Positions 44,749 through 56,944 of a stretch of DNA of 64,000 bases are shown in pieces (positions within the stretch are counted from its first letter, which is position 1; every line of letters starts with the position of its first letter). A program made the position numbers and the translations under genes. Below the pieces are notes generated by a model. That model did not search any database. It saw nothing but the letters and a program-made list of their open reading frames with translations, and had not been told where the DNA came from. The stretch is from NCBI GenBank assembly GCA_030386875.1, contig CM059562.1, positions 46,769,757-46,833,756 on the forward strand. The letters run 5' to 3'. The stretch is from Morinoia aosen (lineage: Eukaryota; Arthropoda; Malacostraca; Amphipoda; Talitridae).

Positions 44749-46814
44749 TGTCCAGAAATATTACTCTCATAAAACATTTTTGGGAATTTTTGAGAAATAC
44801 TCTCGTAAAATATATTTTTGGGGAAACATGCTGGTAAAATGTTTTTTTGGGGGGAAATACTTCACTTCATGAAAATGTCAAAACCGTTATCACTGGTATT
44901 CTTGAGCGTGTGAATAGAGCAACGAAAGTGTACCCGGGTGTAAGGTCAATTCTTCACTGTTCGGTCGAAAAACAAGCAGCGATTGTTTTAGCGATATCTC
45001 AAGTGCGAGCTCGACACAAGAAAAGCTGAGCTGGAGAAACGTGTGTATAATATTTCACGGCCTCAAGAGCCCAACATTAATAAATGCCAACCTTGCGACC
45101 AGCACTTCACCAGACTGAGAGCGCAGGCATCGTGAACGACTCAAACACACAACACACATCGAAGCACACACACACACACACACAAAACAAGCGCACACAT
45201 CGCACACAGGGCGAGACTTTGGAGGGCAAGGAGGCGGACGTGACGTATGAACACAGGCCCGCACAACCGGAGCCAATCACCGCTCGCCAAAGCTATGACG
45301 CAAGAAGGTGTGTCTGAGCACACACCAATGGGAGACCCAGACGTGAGAACAAACAAGTATCCCGCCAATCAGGATGCAGATACGGCCTCTGTAGAATAGA
45401 AGCTTCGAGACTGATCTCGAAACAAGGAAGCGAAACGTATATAAGGAGGGTAGATGAAGCCTCTGGAGGGAATTTTTGGGAACGCACGTGAGATACTGCG
45501 TACGACATCTGCGGGTAGACCACACCGCAGGTCGGCCTCGCCGGCTGGCCTTCTTCTACCAAACTGCAATTTGAAAATACAAGAAACTATAAACCAGCCT
45601 CGCATCGGTGATCGTCATGAATAAACAACGTCGGAGTCTGCAACGATAACTCAAGTCGTGAGTACTGCACGGTCGAGCGCCTGGTACTCGGAGCATCTGA
45701 GATCTTAAGCGCCGGTCTACGACTGCGATGGAGCACGTAATCAGGAGACACGGAAGTACCCCCGACATCAAATTCCGCTTGATACGCAACAACGTCGGAG
45801 TCTGCAACGATAACACGAGTCGCGAGTCCTGCACGGGCGAGCGCCTGGTACTCGGAGCATCTGAGATCTTGAGCGCCGGTATACGACTTCGATGGAGCAG
45901 CCGTGACAAGTGAGCCTGATGGCGGTTAATCTTCAAAAGTGACGGAAAGAAATGTAGGGTGGTGCCGGAAAATCACCGCCGAAGAGTTAAATGTGTATTA
46001 TTATTGAGAAGTTTGGAAAGAGTGATCCACAGTTAAATTAGAGTGCAAAGTAGTTCACGGAATGCGGCATTCAAAGCGGCGCGCAATGTATAAATATGGA
46101 TTTGTGTTTCCTACTGTGGTGGTGTGCTCTTGGCAAGGAGGATGTGTTTCGGTCACAAAGCAAGAGTTAGAGGGTACGTGGCCCGAAGCGTTTATTAAAA
46201 TTTGAACAACTTGTGGTAAGCAAGGTTCTTTGATTTTTATATTGCATTATTCCAAATGTTTCGTGTTCATGCTAGCCCATTCACGACTATGTTTCCTGAT
46301 TTTATGCACAGTGCGGAAAGTTATTTTGCCGTAATCCTGTAATTGTTGTGCTAGCGTTCATTGTAATAAGGAGAGTAAATTTCTCGTTCTTTGTGTGGCT
46401 CATTACGTTGCTCATGTTAACGCGTTCATCTTGTGCTCATGTTGGCCCAGTCATGCCGCCACGAAGCGTGCGCAAAGCACGATTTATGGCAGTCATCGGC
46501 CTAGACAGCCAAGGTGTGGTTTCCTCATTGTGTCGTGTGGGATTGCCATGTCGTTAAATTCATGCGCATGTTGCTATAACATTTCCCTGAGCTTTAATCA
46601 TTGCATTGGAATACTATGTGTGTCATATTCAAATCCACGTGTTTCCCTCAAATAAATTCATGTAAATCTTCAATCCTTTTATTCTCCATGTCTGGTATGC
46701 AGGTGTACGCAAGCATGAAGGACAATACTATAAAATGTGTACGGGGGTTGGAATTCCCTCAGCGTGTGGGGAGGGGGGGGGTCCTAAATCCACCCCTTTC
46801 TCTGTATCGCAACA
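44749..46814 (+). repeat. LTR 3 (3' LTR)
   Basis: 2066 bp, TG to CA, with the TATA box at 45,438-45,445 and AATAAA at 46,651-46,656. It ends at 46,814 exactly where the TATT target duplication and LINE C sequence resume. Confidence 0.92.
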
Positions 46815-49440
46815 TATTTTCGTAAAAGAAAGTTACCAGTCGTCTTTACTTTTAACAAATGAAGTGTGCGAGGACATAGAAATGGTTTGGTTGAAAATGC
46901 AAATGAATAAACATAAATCCATCATTACCGGCAGCCTTTACCGGCACCCATCAGCTTCTCTACCAACAACAGTATAGTTCGTTGAGAAAATTTTCAAATA
47001 AATTTTAGCAACAAAAAAGTCATTCTTTGCTTTCGGTGATCTTAATATTGACCTAACGGATGAAAAAATTCAGCTCAGCAGACTGTTGTACAAACTAAAC
47101 CTTTCACAAATGGTTAAAGAACCGACTCGCGTCACAAGAGTATCCAAGACCCTCCTCGATCTAGCAATCACGAACAAACCTACGGCAATACTTAATTCAG
47201 TTATATCACCCTCTGTCGCCGATTATCACTCTGTAGAATGTAAAATTATTATTGCAAAGGAAAGACAAAACTATCGTCTCATGACTTGCCGCCTAAAAAG
47301 TCAATATTCACCGGAACTACTTAATGAAAAACTCCTAAACAGGTTCACCGAATTTCAGAGTATGATGCAATCTGACGATGTGGACATTCAAGTTTCTATC
47401 TTTAACGAGAACTTCACAGCAGCTCTAAATGAATGCCTCCTTATATCACCAAAAAACTAAGCCAAAACGCACTCTGTGGATTACCTGCGAAATTAAAAAC
47501 CTAAGCTGAATAAAGAAAATTTACTTGCGAGAGTATAAAGAAAACAGGTCAAACATTACTTTATACAGGAAATATAAAGAACCTGGAAAAATTCTTCGGA
47601 AGAAAATCACGCAAGCAAAACAAACTCACTTCCATCAAGAACTATTCATGGCAAAAAATAATCCAAAACGTACATGGGAAATCATTAGTGAGGTGGCTCA
47701 ATATAAAAACTTAGAGCGCAAAAGTGATTTTGAATATCCTTTGGAAAAAGCCACTGAGTTCAACACTTTCTTTTCAAAAGTAGGTGCCCAAGTCTTCGAT
47801 GAAGTGAGTGAAACCAGTCCGAGGAAATTGACAGTTGAAATTTCATGCCCAACTGCACTTTTAAGGCTGGCGCCCTGTGGAAGCACGCCCTATCGATTTA
47901 CTGGAGTTAAAAACTATTTTATACTCATTGAAAAACACAGAAGCAGTCGGACATGATGGAATCAACCTCCAATACATAAAAGACAGTTTTCCAGTCACAG
48001 CACCAATGATTCGTTTGATTATCAACACATCAATGGCTACTAACAAGTTTCCAAGACAATGGAAACACTCTATAATTAGACCGTTGCATAAAACTGGTGC
48101 CATAAATACAACGTCAAATTACATGCCCATTAGCCTTTTACCGGTCCTGTCCAAAAAATTAGAAAAATTAGTAACGAATCAACTGTCATCTCACCTGGAC
48201 GAGTCAAATTTACTTCATCGAAATCAATATGCCTATAGGAAGAACACTAGCACTCAAGACGCCCTACTTAACATCACTGGAAAAAATATACAGCGATATC
48301 GATCAAAAAATGTAACACTTTTGCTGCTACTTGATCTCTCTAAAGCATTCGACAGCGTCGAACATGATCAACTCCTACGAAAAATACCGAATTTAGGAGT
48401 GGATACGCAGTGGTTTAAAAGTTACCTTTCAAATCGGTCTCATGCAGTCCTCTTAGATAACAAGTTGTCCCCATTCCTTCAAAATAGCTTTGGTGTCCCT
48501 CAAGGATCAATTCTGGGCCCGCTATTGTTTTCAATTCTCATTAACGATTTCCCTCCAATGCCTTCTAACACACGAATCTCCATGTATGCAGATGACGTCC
48601 AAATTGCAATGAAAAGCTCTGTAGCAGAAATACCACAGACGAAAAAAGGAGCTGAGGCTCTATTGATCAGCTTCAACTCATGGTATGACCAAAATGGTCT
48701 CAAGCTAAACGCGAACAAAACACAATTCATTATTTTTGGGTCAAAGCATTCAATAAACAACATTCGAAATCTAGATCTAACTCTTACAGTTGGGAATGAT
48801 AAAATTCACCCATCACAAAAAGTAAAAAATTTAAGTATATGGTTCGATAGAAACATGTCCTTCAAATCCCACGTTGATAAAACCTGCAACACAATTCACG
48901 GGACTTTATTGTTTTTTAATCGTTTAAAAATATGCTTGACGAAGAATCTAGATTGTTGGCCGTCCATTCTTTGGTCTCATCACGTATTGACTACTGTAGC
49001 CTCGTCTGGGGAGATATATCGAAAGATTTTCAGAAAGACCTACAAAAACGCATGATTTTTGCAGCAAAAGTTGTATGCAACGGTAAATTCAAAAAGAATG
49101 ACCACGTGACACCTCTCATGAATAAACTTGGCTGGGCTCCGATTCGGGAAAGGTTTCTGGCGCACAAAGCCCAATACGTTTCCTCCTCTTTATATCTTCC
49201 TCATAGCAGTGCTGAAATATTGGAATTCCACTCCCCTACCGTCACGAACCAAAACAAAAGCCGAACAGGAGACGTGATGTCTCAATCAAATACCGTTCAT
49301 CTAACATCGGGCAGAAAGCTCTGTCAGTATCAGGCGCCTTACTGTGGAACAGACTACCCCAGAGCTTCAAAACCCCTTAAACACTGAGAGAATTCGAAAC
49401 TAAAATGGCTCTCTATCTTGCGTCAACACAATAAATGTGA
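46815..49440 (+). mobile_element. LINE copy C, 3' part
   Basis: Continues the LINE C endonuclease after the LTR insertion and runs through the RT to the 3' end. Joining 30,972 to 46,819 restores an ungapped match to copy A. After the RT tail (FETKMALYLAST-like) there is a short 3' region; the exact 3' end is not clear. Confidence 0.88.
46819..49389 (+). pseudogene. LINE copy C ORF2: endonuclease C-terminal part and RT
   Basis: The endonuclease resumes with FVKESYQSS, VCEDIEMVWL, GSLYRHPSAS, then FAFGDLNIDL (Asp and Asn retained) and VADYHSVECK with the catalytic His (DYH in place of the usual DHH). The RT has VGHDGIN, NYMPISLLPVLSK, LLLDLSKAFDSVEHD, GVPQGSILGPLLFSI and YADD at 48,585-48,596. 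Stops occur near 46,975 and 47,000, and frameshifts near 47,455, 47,880 and 48,930, so it is more decayed than copy A. Protein similarity to copy A is high by eye throughout. Confidence 0.88.
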
Positions 49441-49728
49441 ACTGCAGTAAGTGCTGGAAAAGAAGTCAGGAATTTTTATTGCTAGTTATCTTCTCTCTCG
49501 ATACATTATACAACAATCGAAACAGATTTATAATGTGCACATGCAATATGACTACCCGTACACGAGTATTAAGTACATGTACGTATGTACGCACATATAG
49601 CGCACGTATGTGCGTATATGTGTATGTATGCCTATGGATATTGGTGTATGTATGTGCGTGTCTGTATGTTTAGAACATATTCCCCTTTAAAATGCTCATG
49701 TTGATCTTGAGTGACGCAGTGTCATCCC
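49441..49728. repeat. LINE 3' flank and TG/TA-rich microsatellite
   Basis: The stretch 49,555-49,670 is an imperfect GTATGT/TACGTA simple repeat, like the one at 11,580-11,640 of repeat R. It may be the continuation of R copy 2 after LINE C. Confidence 0.5.
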
Positions 49729-49731
49729 TTA

Positions 49732-50294
49732 AGGCCCCGATACACTGGGCAAAAATCGCGGTGATAACCGCCAGCACGCCTCTCAGTGTGCCTCCCATCC
49801 CTGGACACCAGCCAGTTGGCAGAGTGGCCACGGAGCTTTCAGCGATCCGAGCATGTCTGGATTAGGAGATTAGGACGGTCCGTCGTCACTCGGCAGTCGT
49901 CACTGCGACGAGCAGAACCGTTTTGAACGTTGACGGGAGAGGTGCACAGCCATGTCTTGCTCCGCAATTGAGTAGACAAAACTCGAACGCTGAATTCTAT
50001 AGAGGCATTTAAAAAATTCGACTGCTTGCAGAATGTGATGAGCAGTGCTTACAGAAGGCTAAAGCACAGCGCAACGTGCGCTTTGGTTTAATCCTGCGCT
50101 CCATACGGCTGGTCGTAATCGCTCACCTACCCGTACGACAAGCTGAGACAGACTGACGCCTTGCATAATTGCATTGCATTCCGCGGTGTTCATCTTGCGT
50201 GCTGAGTGTATCATGTCGCCAGTTCTCACTTCAACTGGCGGATGGATCCACTACCGCAATTTCTCGAGTCATGAACGCCAGTGTATCGGGGCCT
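49732..50294. mobile_element. MITE, Harbinger-like family, copy 2
   Basis: Same family as 28,155-28,684: identical 15-bp inverted ends and colinear interior. Flanked by TTA on both sides (49,729-49,731 and 50,295-50,297), a perfect TWA duplication. It is about 33 bp longer, with small insertions such as a partly duplicated GGATTAGGA and GTCGTCACT region. Confidence 0.88.
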
Positions 50295-50297
50295 TTA

Positions 50298-52479
50298 CAC
50301 TCTTCCAGTATGCTTCGGCTACACCATTTGAGGTTGTTTTGACTTTCTCGATTTGCCCCAGCAATGTTGATAATGTTACGGTTGGCATTGTACATCGGTC
50401 CCTCTCATCTAAATTGAATCCGGTGAATTTTTCTCTGCCAAAGCTTGTAGTATACGAAATTTAAATTTTCCCGTTATTGTAAAATCTTTCATTTCATCCG
50501 TACCAGGTATTTTAGCTTACTAGTTGATACAAAACAATGTGAAATTGCCTCTAACATCAACCTCGTAGTCAAAGATGCAAATTAATTTTGGATCTACCCG
50601 TTTTACTTTCAACCTTAATCCCTCATTTCACTAGTTCCAACGTTCGTAAGCTCAAATTTCAATATGGAAGTGCACCAACAAGAGTGTTCTTAACTACGCA
50701 TCACATGTACAATGTTTTCTTGACCACTTGAAATATAATCCAGTGTTAAAATCAGACCAACACAACGGAGGGAATGCATTTATCTACGTACTTTTCTGCC
50801 AATTATTTGTTTCAAAACTTAACCGATATAAATATTACGATCTTCATGTATTTGATATCAACGCAATGGAAGGAATGCATTTTTTTTGTACTTTTCTCCC
50901 AATCATTTGTTTCAAAATTAACCAATATTAATATTACGATCCTCATGTATTCGATCTCAAGTCATGGTCTTAACTTTAAGATACTCCAAAGTACTTTTCG
51001 CTCATATTGAACCTTTTTGAACATGCGACGTAGTTCATTAGCAATTTCTTACTTTCTTTCGCTCGTGTGTACATTGGTGTTCCAGCTATGTAGCAAATAT
51101 TACGGACTCGCGATCCAATAACGCGCATCCTAACAAGAGTATTTTCAGCTATGTGTCACAGGGATTTTGTATTCTTAGTGACTCACTTTTCATTTTGCAT
51201 TTCCAAACCCAAATTAATTACCGCAAAGAAAGAGAGAATGTTAAATGTGAGGGTATTTTAGTAACTACTTTCTCTATTTCGGTCTCATTGAAACATTTAA
51301 AAAAGGCCTCGGATTCGACGAATGTCATAACTTTAAAGATCATCATTTTAATCTTATTATTCTGGTCTCAAATTGCTGTCGTAAGCTTTGTGTGGTAAAT
51401 TCTTCTTACCTTTTTATTCTCGTGAATACACTACGACAACACTAATTTTAGATAGTTAACTTTTGTTCGGTTCCACCTATGTTGAAAATATTACAGCTAG
51501 CAATGTAAAACAATACTTTTCATGTCTTTAACCCCGATGAACTCCTTGCGCCAGCACTATTAGCGTAAGTAAGAAATATCATAACCATTTTGTGTTTTGT
51601 TATAGCAAATATTATCGTTGGGACACCTTACATAGGGATGAAGGACCGGATGTGGGTTTTCACCGGCTGTAGGATATAAACAAATGTGAAGCGTAGCCAA
51701 ATGTAGAGGCATGACCGGATGCGGGGCATCACCGGAAGAGGGGGTGAAATGTTGTCGGATGGGCGAAAGTAATTTTCGGATTTTAGAGTTGATAATTTAT
51801 TAGAAAATAATAAGCTCCATTTCCATTTCCGGGCACCACAGATGAAGTACTACTAATTGTGGAAAAACAACTTTCGTTCCGCTGCATGAAACCAACAGTT
51901 GTGAAGCTCATTATAGTCGACAGGAATAAGTAAGACCAATATTAGAATGACTTAGCGAACGTAAATAAAATAAATTTTTACTTTCTAGCAAAAATTTCAG
52001 AAATTGAAACTTAGAAATTGAAACACAGAAACTGAAACTTAGTGCCGCACTCCAAATGCAAACGATCCTTTTATACATATTATTGTTTATTTTTATTAAC
52101 TTGTGCTTCTCTCTAAATCCTGTGTCGACAATTATCATGTGTATTACGATAACCATGTGTGAATAGCAATTAAGGATCTAAATCATATGTTTCAACACTT
52201 AACATGGGTATTACGATAACCTTGTATAAATAGCAATTAAAGGTCTCTATGCTAAGGTATTTGAATTCGTTTTTCGCTTTCATTTTTCAATACTTGTGCG
52301 CACTAATGAAAGTGTTTTTCAAATGAGCGTCGCGAGGATTGTGCTCTCTTAGTTCAAAATCAGATTAGGCAAGGAAAGGAACTCATTTTTGTTTTACTTC
52401 TCTATCAAGCATTTTGTTTCAACATTCTACACGGGTATTACGATACCAATGTGTATAATCATTTAAGGTTAGGTTAGGT
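50298..52479. other. No gene recognised; small local repeats
   Basis: AT-rich. Contains a tandem duplication of about 101 bp (50,767-50,967, each copy starting GGARGGAATGCAT and carrying CAATYATTTGTTTCAAAA). It also has three scattered copies of GGGTATTACGATAACC-type sequence (52,137, 52,204 and 52,434) and two GACCGGATG / CACCGG phrases at 51,641-51,740. No domain seen. Confidence 0.5.
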
Positions 52480-52484
52480 TAAAG

Positions 52485-52770
52485 GTTAACATCTGCATCT
52501 TTGGGATGCTTTATTTCCAATCAAGCCTGGTACATATGATCTTAGCATTGGTTTTTCAATTGTCTTATAACTAACCCTATATATAGGACACCATGACGGT
52601 TCCCCCGTAAAGCCGGTACCCATTTCCGACACCTGGGTTGAGTGGGGTATTGTGCTTGAGCTTTCCCTTATACCCAACGGGGAAAATGTCCGCGCCAGCG
52701 CTGGGAACGAACCCGCGACTTCCAGCATACAAGTCCGATCCCTTAACCGCTGTGCCACGGAGAGCACTAG
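52485..52770 (-). mobile_element. tRNA-derived SINE, copy 1
   Basis: On the minus strand a tRNA-like head carries an A box TGGCACAGCGG (52,747-52,757) and a B box GGTTCGTTCCC (52,703-52,713). The body has GTTGGGTATAAGGG, AGCACAATACCCCACTC and GAAATGGGTAC, and the tail is TTGATTGGAAATAAAGCATC. The same body and tail occur at 53,795-54,085. The tRNA fold is not intact, so it is not a tRNA gene. Pol III transcription is inferred from the boxes. Confidence 0.85.
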
Positions 52771-52859
52771 GATGTTTATGTTAAGGTGTTTTAAAAACCA
52801 ATGTATCGACATTTCATGTTTGTACTTTATTGAAAATAAATTTTTTTAGGCAACAGGTT

Positions 52860-53634
52860 TTGTCGAGTTTAGTTTGTTATAGTTACCCATATTCATGAGT
52901 ATTTTCTTTGAGTGATCAGTTCCTTGTACCCGGCCTAAGTCTGTTCCTCTGCGCCGATGGTGCGTCTGTGTATTTACTTTAGTTAGCCCTTAAGTTTCAC
53001 ATGTATTGTATTTCAATAATCCTTTATTATTTTGATTCCTAGCTGAAAAGCACTAATATTTTCGAAGTAATTTTGCGTGTTGTACGATGTTATGCAATAG
53101 CTCATGTTTGTACACACTATTTTTGCATAAGAAAATAAATTACTGTCCTTGCTGAAATGTATCTGTGTATTTAAGAGGCATTGCAAAGAGATTCTGCATT
53201 TAAAAATTCACACACTAAAGTGAAAAAAGTTTCCTTTCTCCTTTTTGATATAATCTATAGTTTATTACGACACCGCCCCTACAGAAGGGCTTAAGGAACC
53301 ACCATAGGAGGACAAACAATTGCGCACTATTTGTCGTAAAGGAAGACGCTGTCGCAGGTCGGCGAATCAGGGAACTTTCCTGAGGAGTCCTAACAGACTG
53401 ACTACGGCGCAGACAAATGCTCGTCTTCCTAACAGTACCGCCGTAGTTCGGCACAAATTGAATTTACTTCTGTTGTCCTAGCGGACAAATTACGGCGTAG
53501 GCAGTTCCCACACGAACACGAACCTAAGAAAGCGCAGCTGCGCGAAAAGCTAGCGCCCCCAGAAAAGTAGCTGCACAAGAAGGCAGCCCCTTTTCCACGA
53601 ACCTTCACGTCGACCACACGACGGTATCGACATA
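52860..53634. other. No gene; unassigned GC-rich block at 53,250-53,630
   Basis: The first part is AT-rich and featureless. From 53,250 the composition changes sharply. The block holds repeated phrases (GACAAA, ACGGCG, CGTAG-type), but I find no inverted ends and no domain on either strand. It may be a fragment of an element not otherwise present here. Confidence 0.4.
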
Positions 53635-54661
53635 GATATATTAATGTGTGTATACGTATGTAGGTATATGTATATCTACACAAATACATATATATGTTTC
53701 TATTTCATTTGTTTACGTGAAAACACTTCGGTTGTTAATTTTATTACACTGGTGAAATGATTCAGAAATAGATTTATCATTTAGATCAAATAGATCAAAT
53801 GTGCTCGTCGTAGCCGTGTGGCTATCAAACCCGCCACCGTGCAAGCAAACCCGGGTTCGAGTCCCGGCGCTGGTGGCGATTTTCTCTGTTGGGTATAGGG
53901 GATAAATTCTAAGCACAATACCCCACTCTACCGAGGTGTCTGAAATGGGTACTGATCTTGACCGGGGGAAAGCGTCATGGCGTCCTGGTGTTAGCTATAA
54001 GGCATTTGAAAATCCAATGTACAAGGTGATTTGTATCAGCCTTGAAATTGGAAATAAAGCATCGGTAGATGCCTTCATTATTATTATTCATTACTATCAC
54101 TCCCCCAGGGGGCGTTTCGGTGAATCGGAAAATGAAAAATACAATTAGTGAAATAAAGCGCAATTAGAGCATATGAATCGTGGTAAGATTATTTTTCTGT
54201 CCGTATGTTGAACAAGCTATGAATTTTGATGTTGAGTATATGTTTATTTACGCATTTCTGTCTAAATTTTGTAGATATTTGCTAATCATGAGTGATATCC
54301 GGCTTCCACTGTATCTCCATTTTATCCCATGTACCCATGTCCGCATGATGTTTCAGAGAATGCCGAGAGGACATGAAATATTTTATTTTTGTTGTTGTTC
54401 CTTGACGGTAACTTGAGTTTTCTTAAAATTTCTTTCCGGAAATTAAAAACCATTTCATTTATACGTTTTTCGAAGTCATTTTTCCTAGTCCTTATTTTTC
54501 TTCAGGTTATTTCTCACGATTACACAGAGCTTGAGTGTCATTTTAGATGTAGAAAGAGCAAGATTGTTTTGTGTGTTTATTAGTATTTTTCTTATGTTCA
54601 AATTCAATACGTGTATGTATGAATATATGTGTGTGTGTGTGTGTGCATGTACGTGTATGTG
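53635..54661 (+). repeat. Repeat R, copy 3, first part
   Basis: Matches copy 1: 53,690-53,780 to 11,636-11,735, 54,090-54,340 to 11,735-11,975, and 54,380-54,620 to 11,340-11,570. The order shows that R is internally tandem with a period near 650 bp. A SINE interrupts it at 53,795-54,089 and a long-inverted-repeat element at 54,662. Confidence 0.7.
53795..54089 (+). mobile_element. tRNA-derived SINE, copy 2
   Basis: A box TAGCCGTGTGG (53,811-53,821) and B box GGTTCGAGTCC (53,854-53,864), 32 nt apart as in tRNA genes. Then come CTGTTGGGTATAGGG, AGCACAATACCCCACTC and GGAAATAAAGCATC, ending in a short ATT tail. It sits inside repeat R, whose sequence resumes at about 54,090. The head could be read as a tRNA relic, but the acceptor stem does not pair. 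Confidence 0.85.
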
Positions 54662-55997
54662 TGCGCACTAAGGTGGCTGGTACGCATAGGGTAGAGTTTT
54701 TTTCACAGAATTTTCTTGACGGGACCCCCTAAAAAGGTGAGGTTGATAGAAAAAATGATACTGGTAAAGTTTCAGTCCATTTGAACTTCGTTAACCCGTG
54801 CCCCAACGGCCTCAAAGTTCTCAAAAATGGCATTTATTTCCAAAAAAATCGCGATTTCTCCGATTTAGTGCAAACTGTGTAAACTATAAAGTAATAAATA
54901 GTACATTTATGGATAGCAAATTTTATTATCGTTAATTTATGTTCTCATACAAATCCTTATACAGCGAACAGTCTCCGTGTAATTTTAATTACCGCGCGTC
55001 AGGTCGAGCTTAGTACCCCTAATACGAGACCTTACTAAAAAATATTAAAACTCATTAAACTTATATTTCATCTGAGATTGAAAAGGCTCGACAAAATATG
55101 GTAGATTTGATATTACTATGACCTTTACCTTTTCTTGTCTAAAAGAATATTCTACAAATACTCTCTTTTTACCTAGATATTGCAATATTAGGTACCTACA
55201 TAATCGAACTAAATAAGAACACATACCTTGGTCCCTTTGTGCAGGTTCAAGCCAGGGTTGTTTTTTTTTCAAACTATCTTACCATAAACCAGTATTTTTT
55301 TCCCCGTCTTTATCCAGATGTGAAGAAATCGACCCTAAGTAAACATTTAGCGTCCACGGGATTCCAAATATTCACATTGTTCTGTAATAATATTATCTTT
55401 GTGTAGTTATGAGAAATAAAACAATACCGATATTGTCCTACTTAACATCAATTGTTTTTATTATTACCTATATTCCTAAAATGGTAGGATTGGCAGGTAC
55501 TCTAATTTTCTGTTAAAAATGTCTGATTCACAAGAAAAATAACTATTTTTACTCTAATTAACGCACAATACCTAAAAAATAGCAATTGAGTTAATCTAGT
55601 TCAAATTTCCAGGAGTTAAAATCAAATATTCGTATATTGTGATAAGGTCATGTATTAGGGGTACTAAGCTCGACCTGACGCGCGGTAATTAAAATTACGT
55701 GAAAACCGTTCGCTGCATAAGGATTTGTGTGGGAACATAAATTAAAGATAATAAAATTTGCTATCTATAAATGTACTTTTATTACTTTAAAGTTTACACA
55801 GTTTGCACTAGAGCGGAAAAATCGCGATTTTTTGAAAAAAAATGCCATTTTTCAGAACTTTAAGGTCGTTGGGGCACGGGTTAACGATGTTCAAATGGTC
55901 TGAAACTTTATCAGTATCATTTTTTTCTATCAACCTCATCTTTTTAGGGGTCCCGTCAAGGAATTTCGAATATCGAAAAATACTGGCCACCCTAGTG
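54662..55997. mobile_element. Long-terminal-inverted-repeat (foldback-type) element
   Basis: The left arm (54,662-55,030) and right arm (55,650-55,997) are reverse complements over about 350 bp. Shared segments include CGCGCGTCAGGTCGAGCTTA, ATAGCAAATTTTATTATC and CCGTTGGGGCACGGGTTAAC-like sequence. The ends read CACTARGGTGGC. It lies inside the microsatellite of repeat R, with GCG and CGC next to the ends, so I cannot define the target duplication. The central 600 bp are AT-rich and non-coding. Superfamily unassigned. Confidence 0.85.
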
Positions 55998-56930
55998 CGC
56001 ACGCATATGTGTTTGTCTATGTATCTGTGTGCACATGTACATGTTCGCACATATATATACACCCATATGCATATATATGTTTCTACTTCTAGTTTTTGCG
56101 TAAAAGCAAAACCTCAAGACACATTACATTTTACCTAAAGCTCTGCGATCAGTTAACACTTAAACCAAAGTCCAGAAATAAATATATTTATTGCGCTTGC
56201 TTACTGATTCAAAAATAGATCTATCACGACCCCGGAGGGCATTTCTGTGAATAGAAGAAATTAAAAACATAAATAGACAAATGCAATAAAGCGCTCGTGA
56301 AAAAATTATCTCGATGTCCGTATGCTGAACAAACCAAGAGTTTCATTTTTGCATGTAAGTTTGTTTACACATTTCTAGATGTGCGTATTGTGTTGTGCGA
56401 TGTTCTTTATCAATTACTTTGTGGCTAACCTTTTCTCAATACTTGATTGTTATTTACGATATTGTTTCAATCTGCTCCGGTATAGCGTTTTTTGTCTTTG
56501 TCTTACTTCGATTCAACTAATAAATTAAAAGTTCCCAAGAATTCTTTAGTAGTATTTGAATTATTCATAAGTTGTCAGCCATCTCTTGGAGTATAAAATA
56601 TCCATGAGATGATATTTTTTTTTATTTAACTATCCCTTGACAGAGTTAATCGATTAGCACGCCACGTATGGTTTGTCTATTAGTACGCCTCGTATGGTCT
56701 ATCTATTTGTACACCTCTGATAGTTTGTCTATTTGTACACCTCGTATAGTTTGTCTATCAGTACGCCTCGTGTGGTTTATCTATTTGTACACCTCGGATA
56801 GTTTGTCTATTAGTACTTCTCGTATGGAACGTTTGTCTTAGGGCGTCTTATATTAAGAAATTTTCACAAGCCAATATGTTGGCATATATCTCATGTGGCA
56901 ACGTTTTGGAAATAAACGGTTTTTCTTTCT
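55998..56930 (+). repeat. Repeat R, copy 3, second part
   Basis: Continues R after the foldback element: a TG/TA microsatellite, TTTCTACTT, ATAGATCTATCAC and GGAGGGCATTTCTGTGAAT blocks, then the 26-bp minisatellite (56,640-56,830) and the characteristic tail ending near GGAAATAAACGG, as at 14,262 and 12,590. Confidence 0.7.
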
Positions 56931-56944
56931 TTGTGTACGGAGCG

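Larger units (their letters stand above)
30973..46814 (+). mobile_element. Non-autonomous LTR retrotransposon array: LTR-int-LTR-int-LTR
   Basis: A 15,842-bp insertion bounded by TG and CA and flanked on both sides by TATT (30,969-30,972 and 46,815-46,818), a clean 4-bp target duplication inside the LINE C endonuclease. It contains three LTRs (1670, 2060 and 2066 bp) alternating with two nearly identical internal regions (5022 and 5024 bp). A purine tract (GGGGCGAAGAGGG) precedes LTR2 and LTR3. No gag, protease, RT or integrase is recognisable, so it is non-autonomous and resembles the LARD class: long LTRs, long non-coding interior. A single duplication around three LTRs points to recombination between LTRs after one insertion event. 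Confidence 0.92.

Noticed and set aside
30973..46814. Segmental duplication of a host gene region of about 7 kb
   Set aside because: The units are bounded by TG...CA LTRs with polypurine tracts and a target-site duplication, which is the structure of an LTR retrotransposon.
30973..46814. Pure assembly artefact (duplicated contig piece)
   Set aside because: The three LTRs and two interiors have private substitutions and one has a 390-bp deletion, so they are distinct copies, although the copy number still needs long-read support.
53795..53870. Possible functional tRNA gene (perfect B box)
   Set aside because: The acceptor stem does not pair, and the segment continues into a body and tail shared with a second copy, so it is a SINE head.
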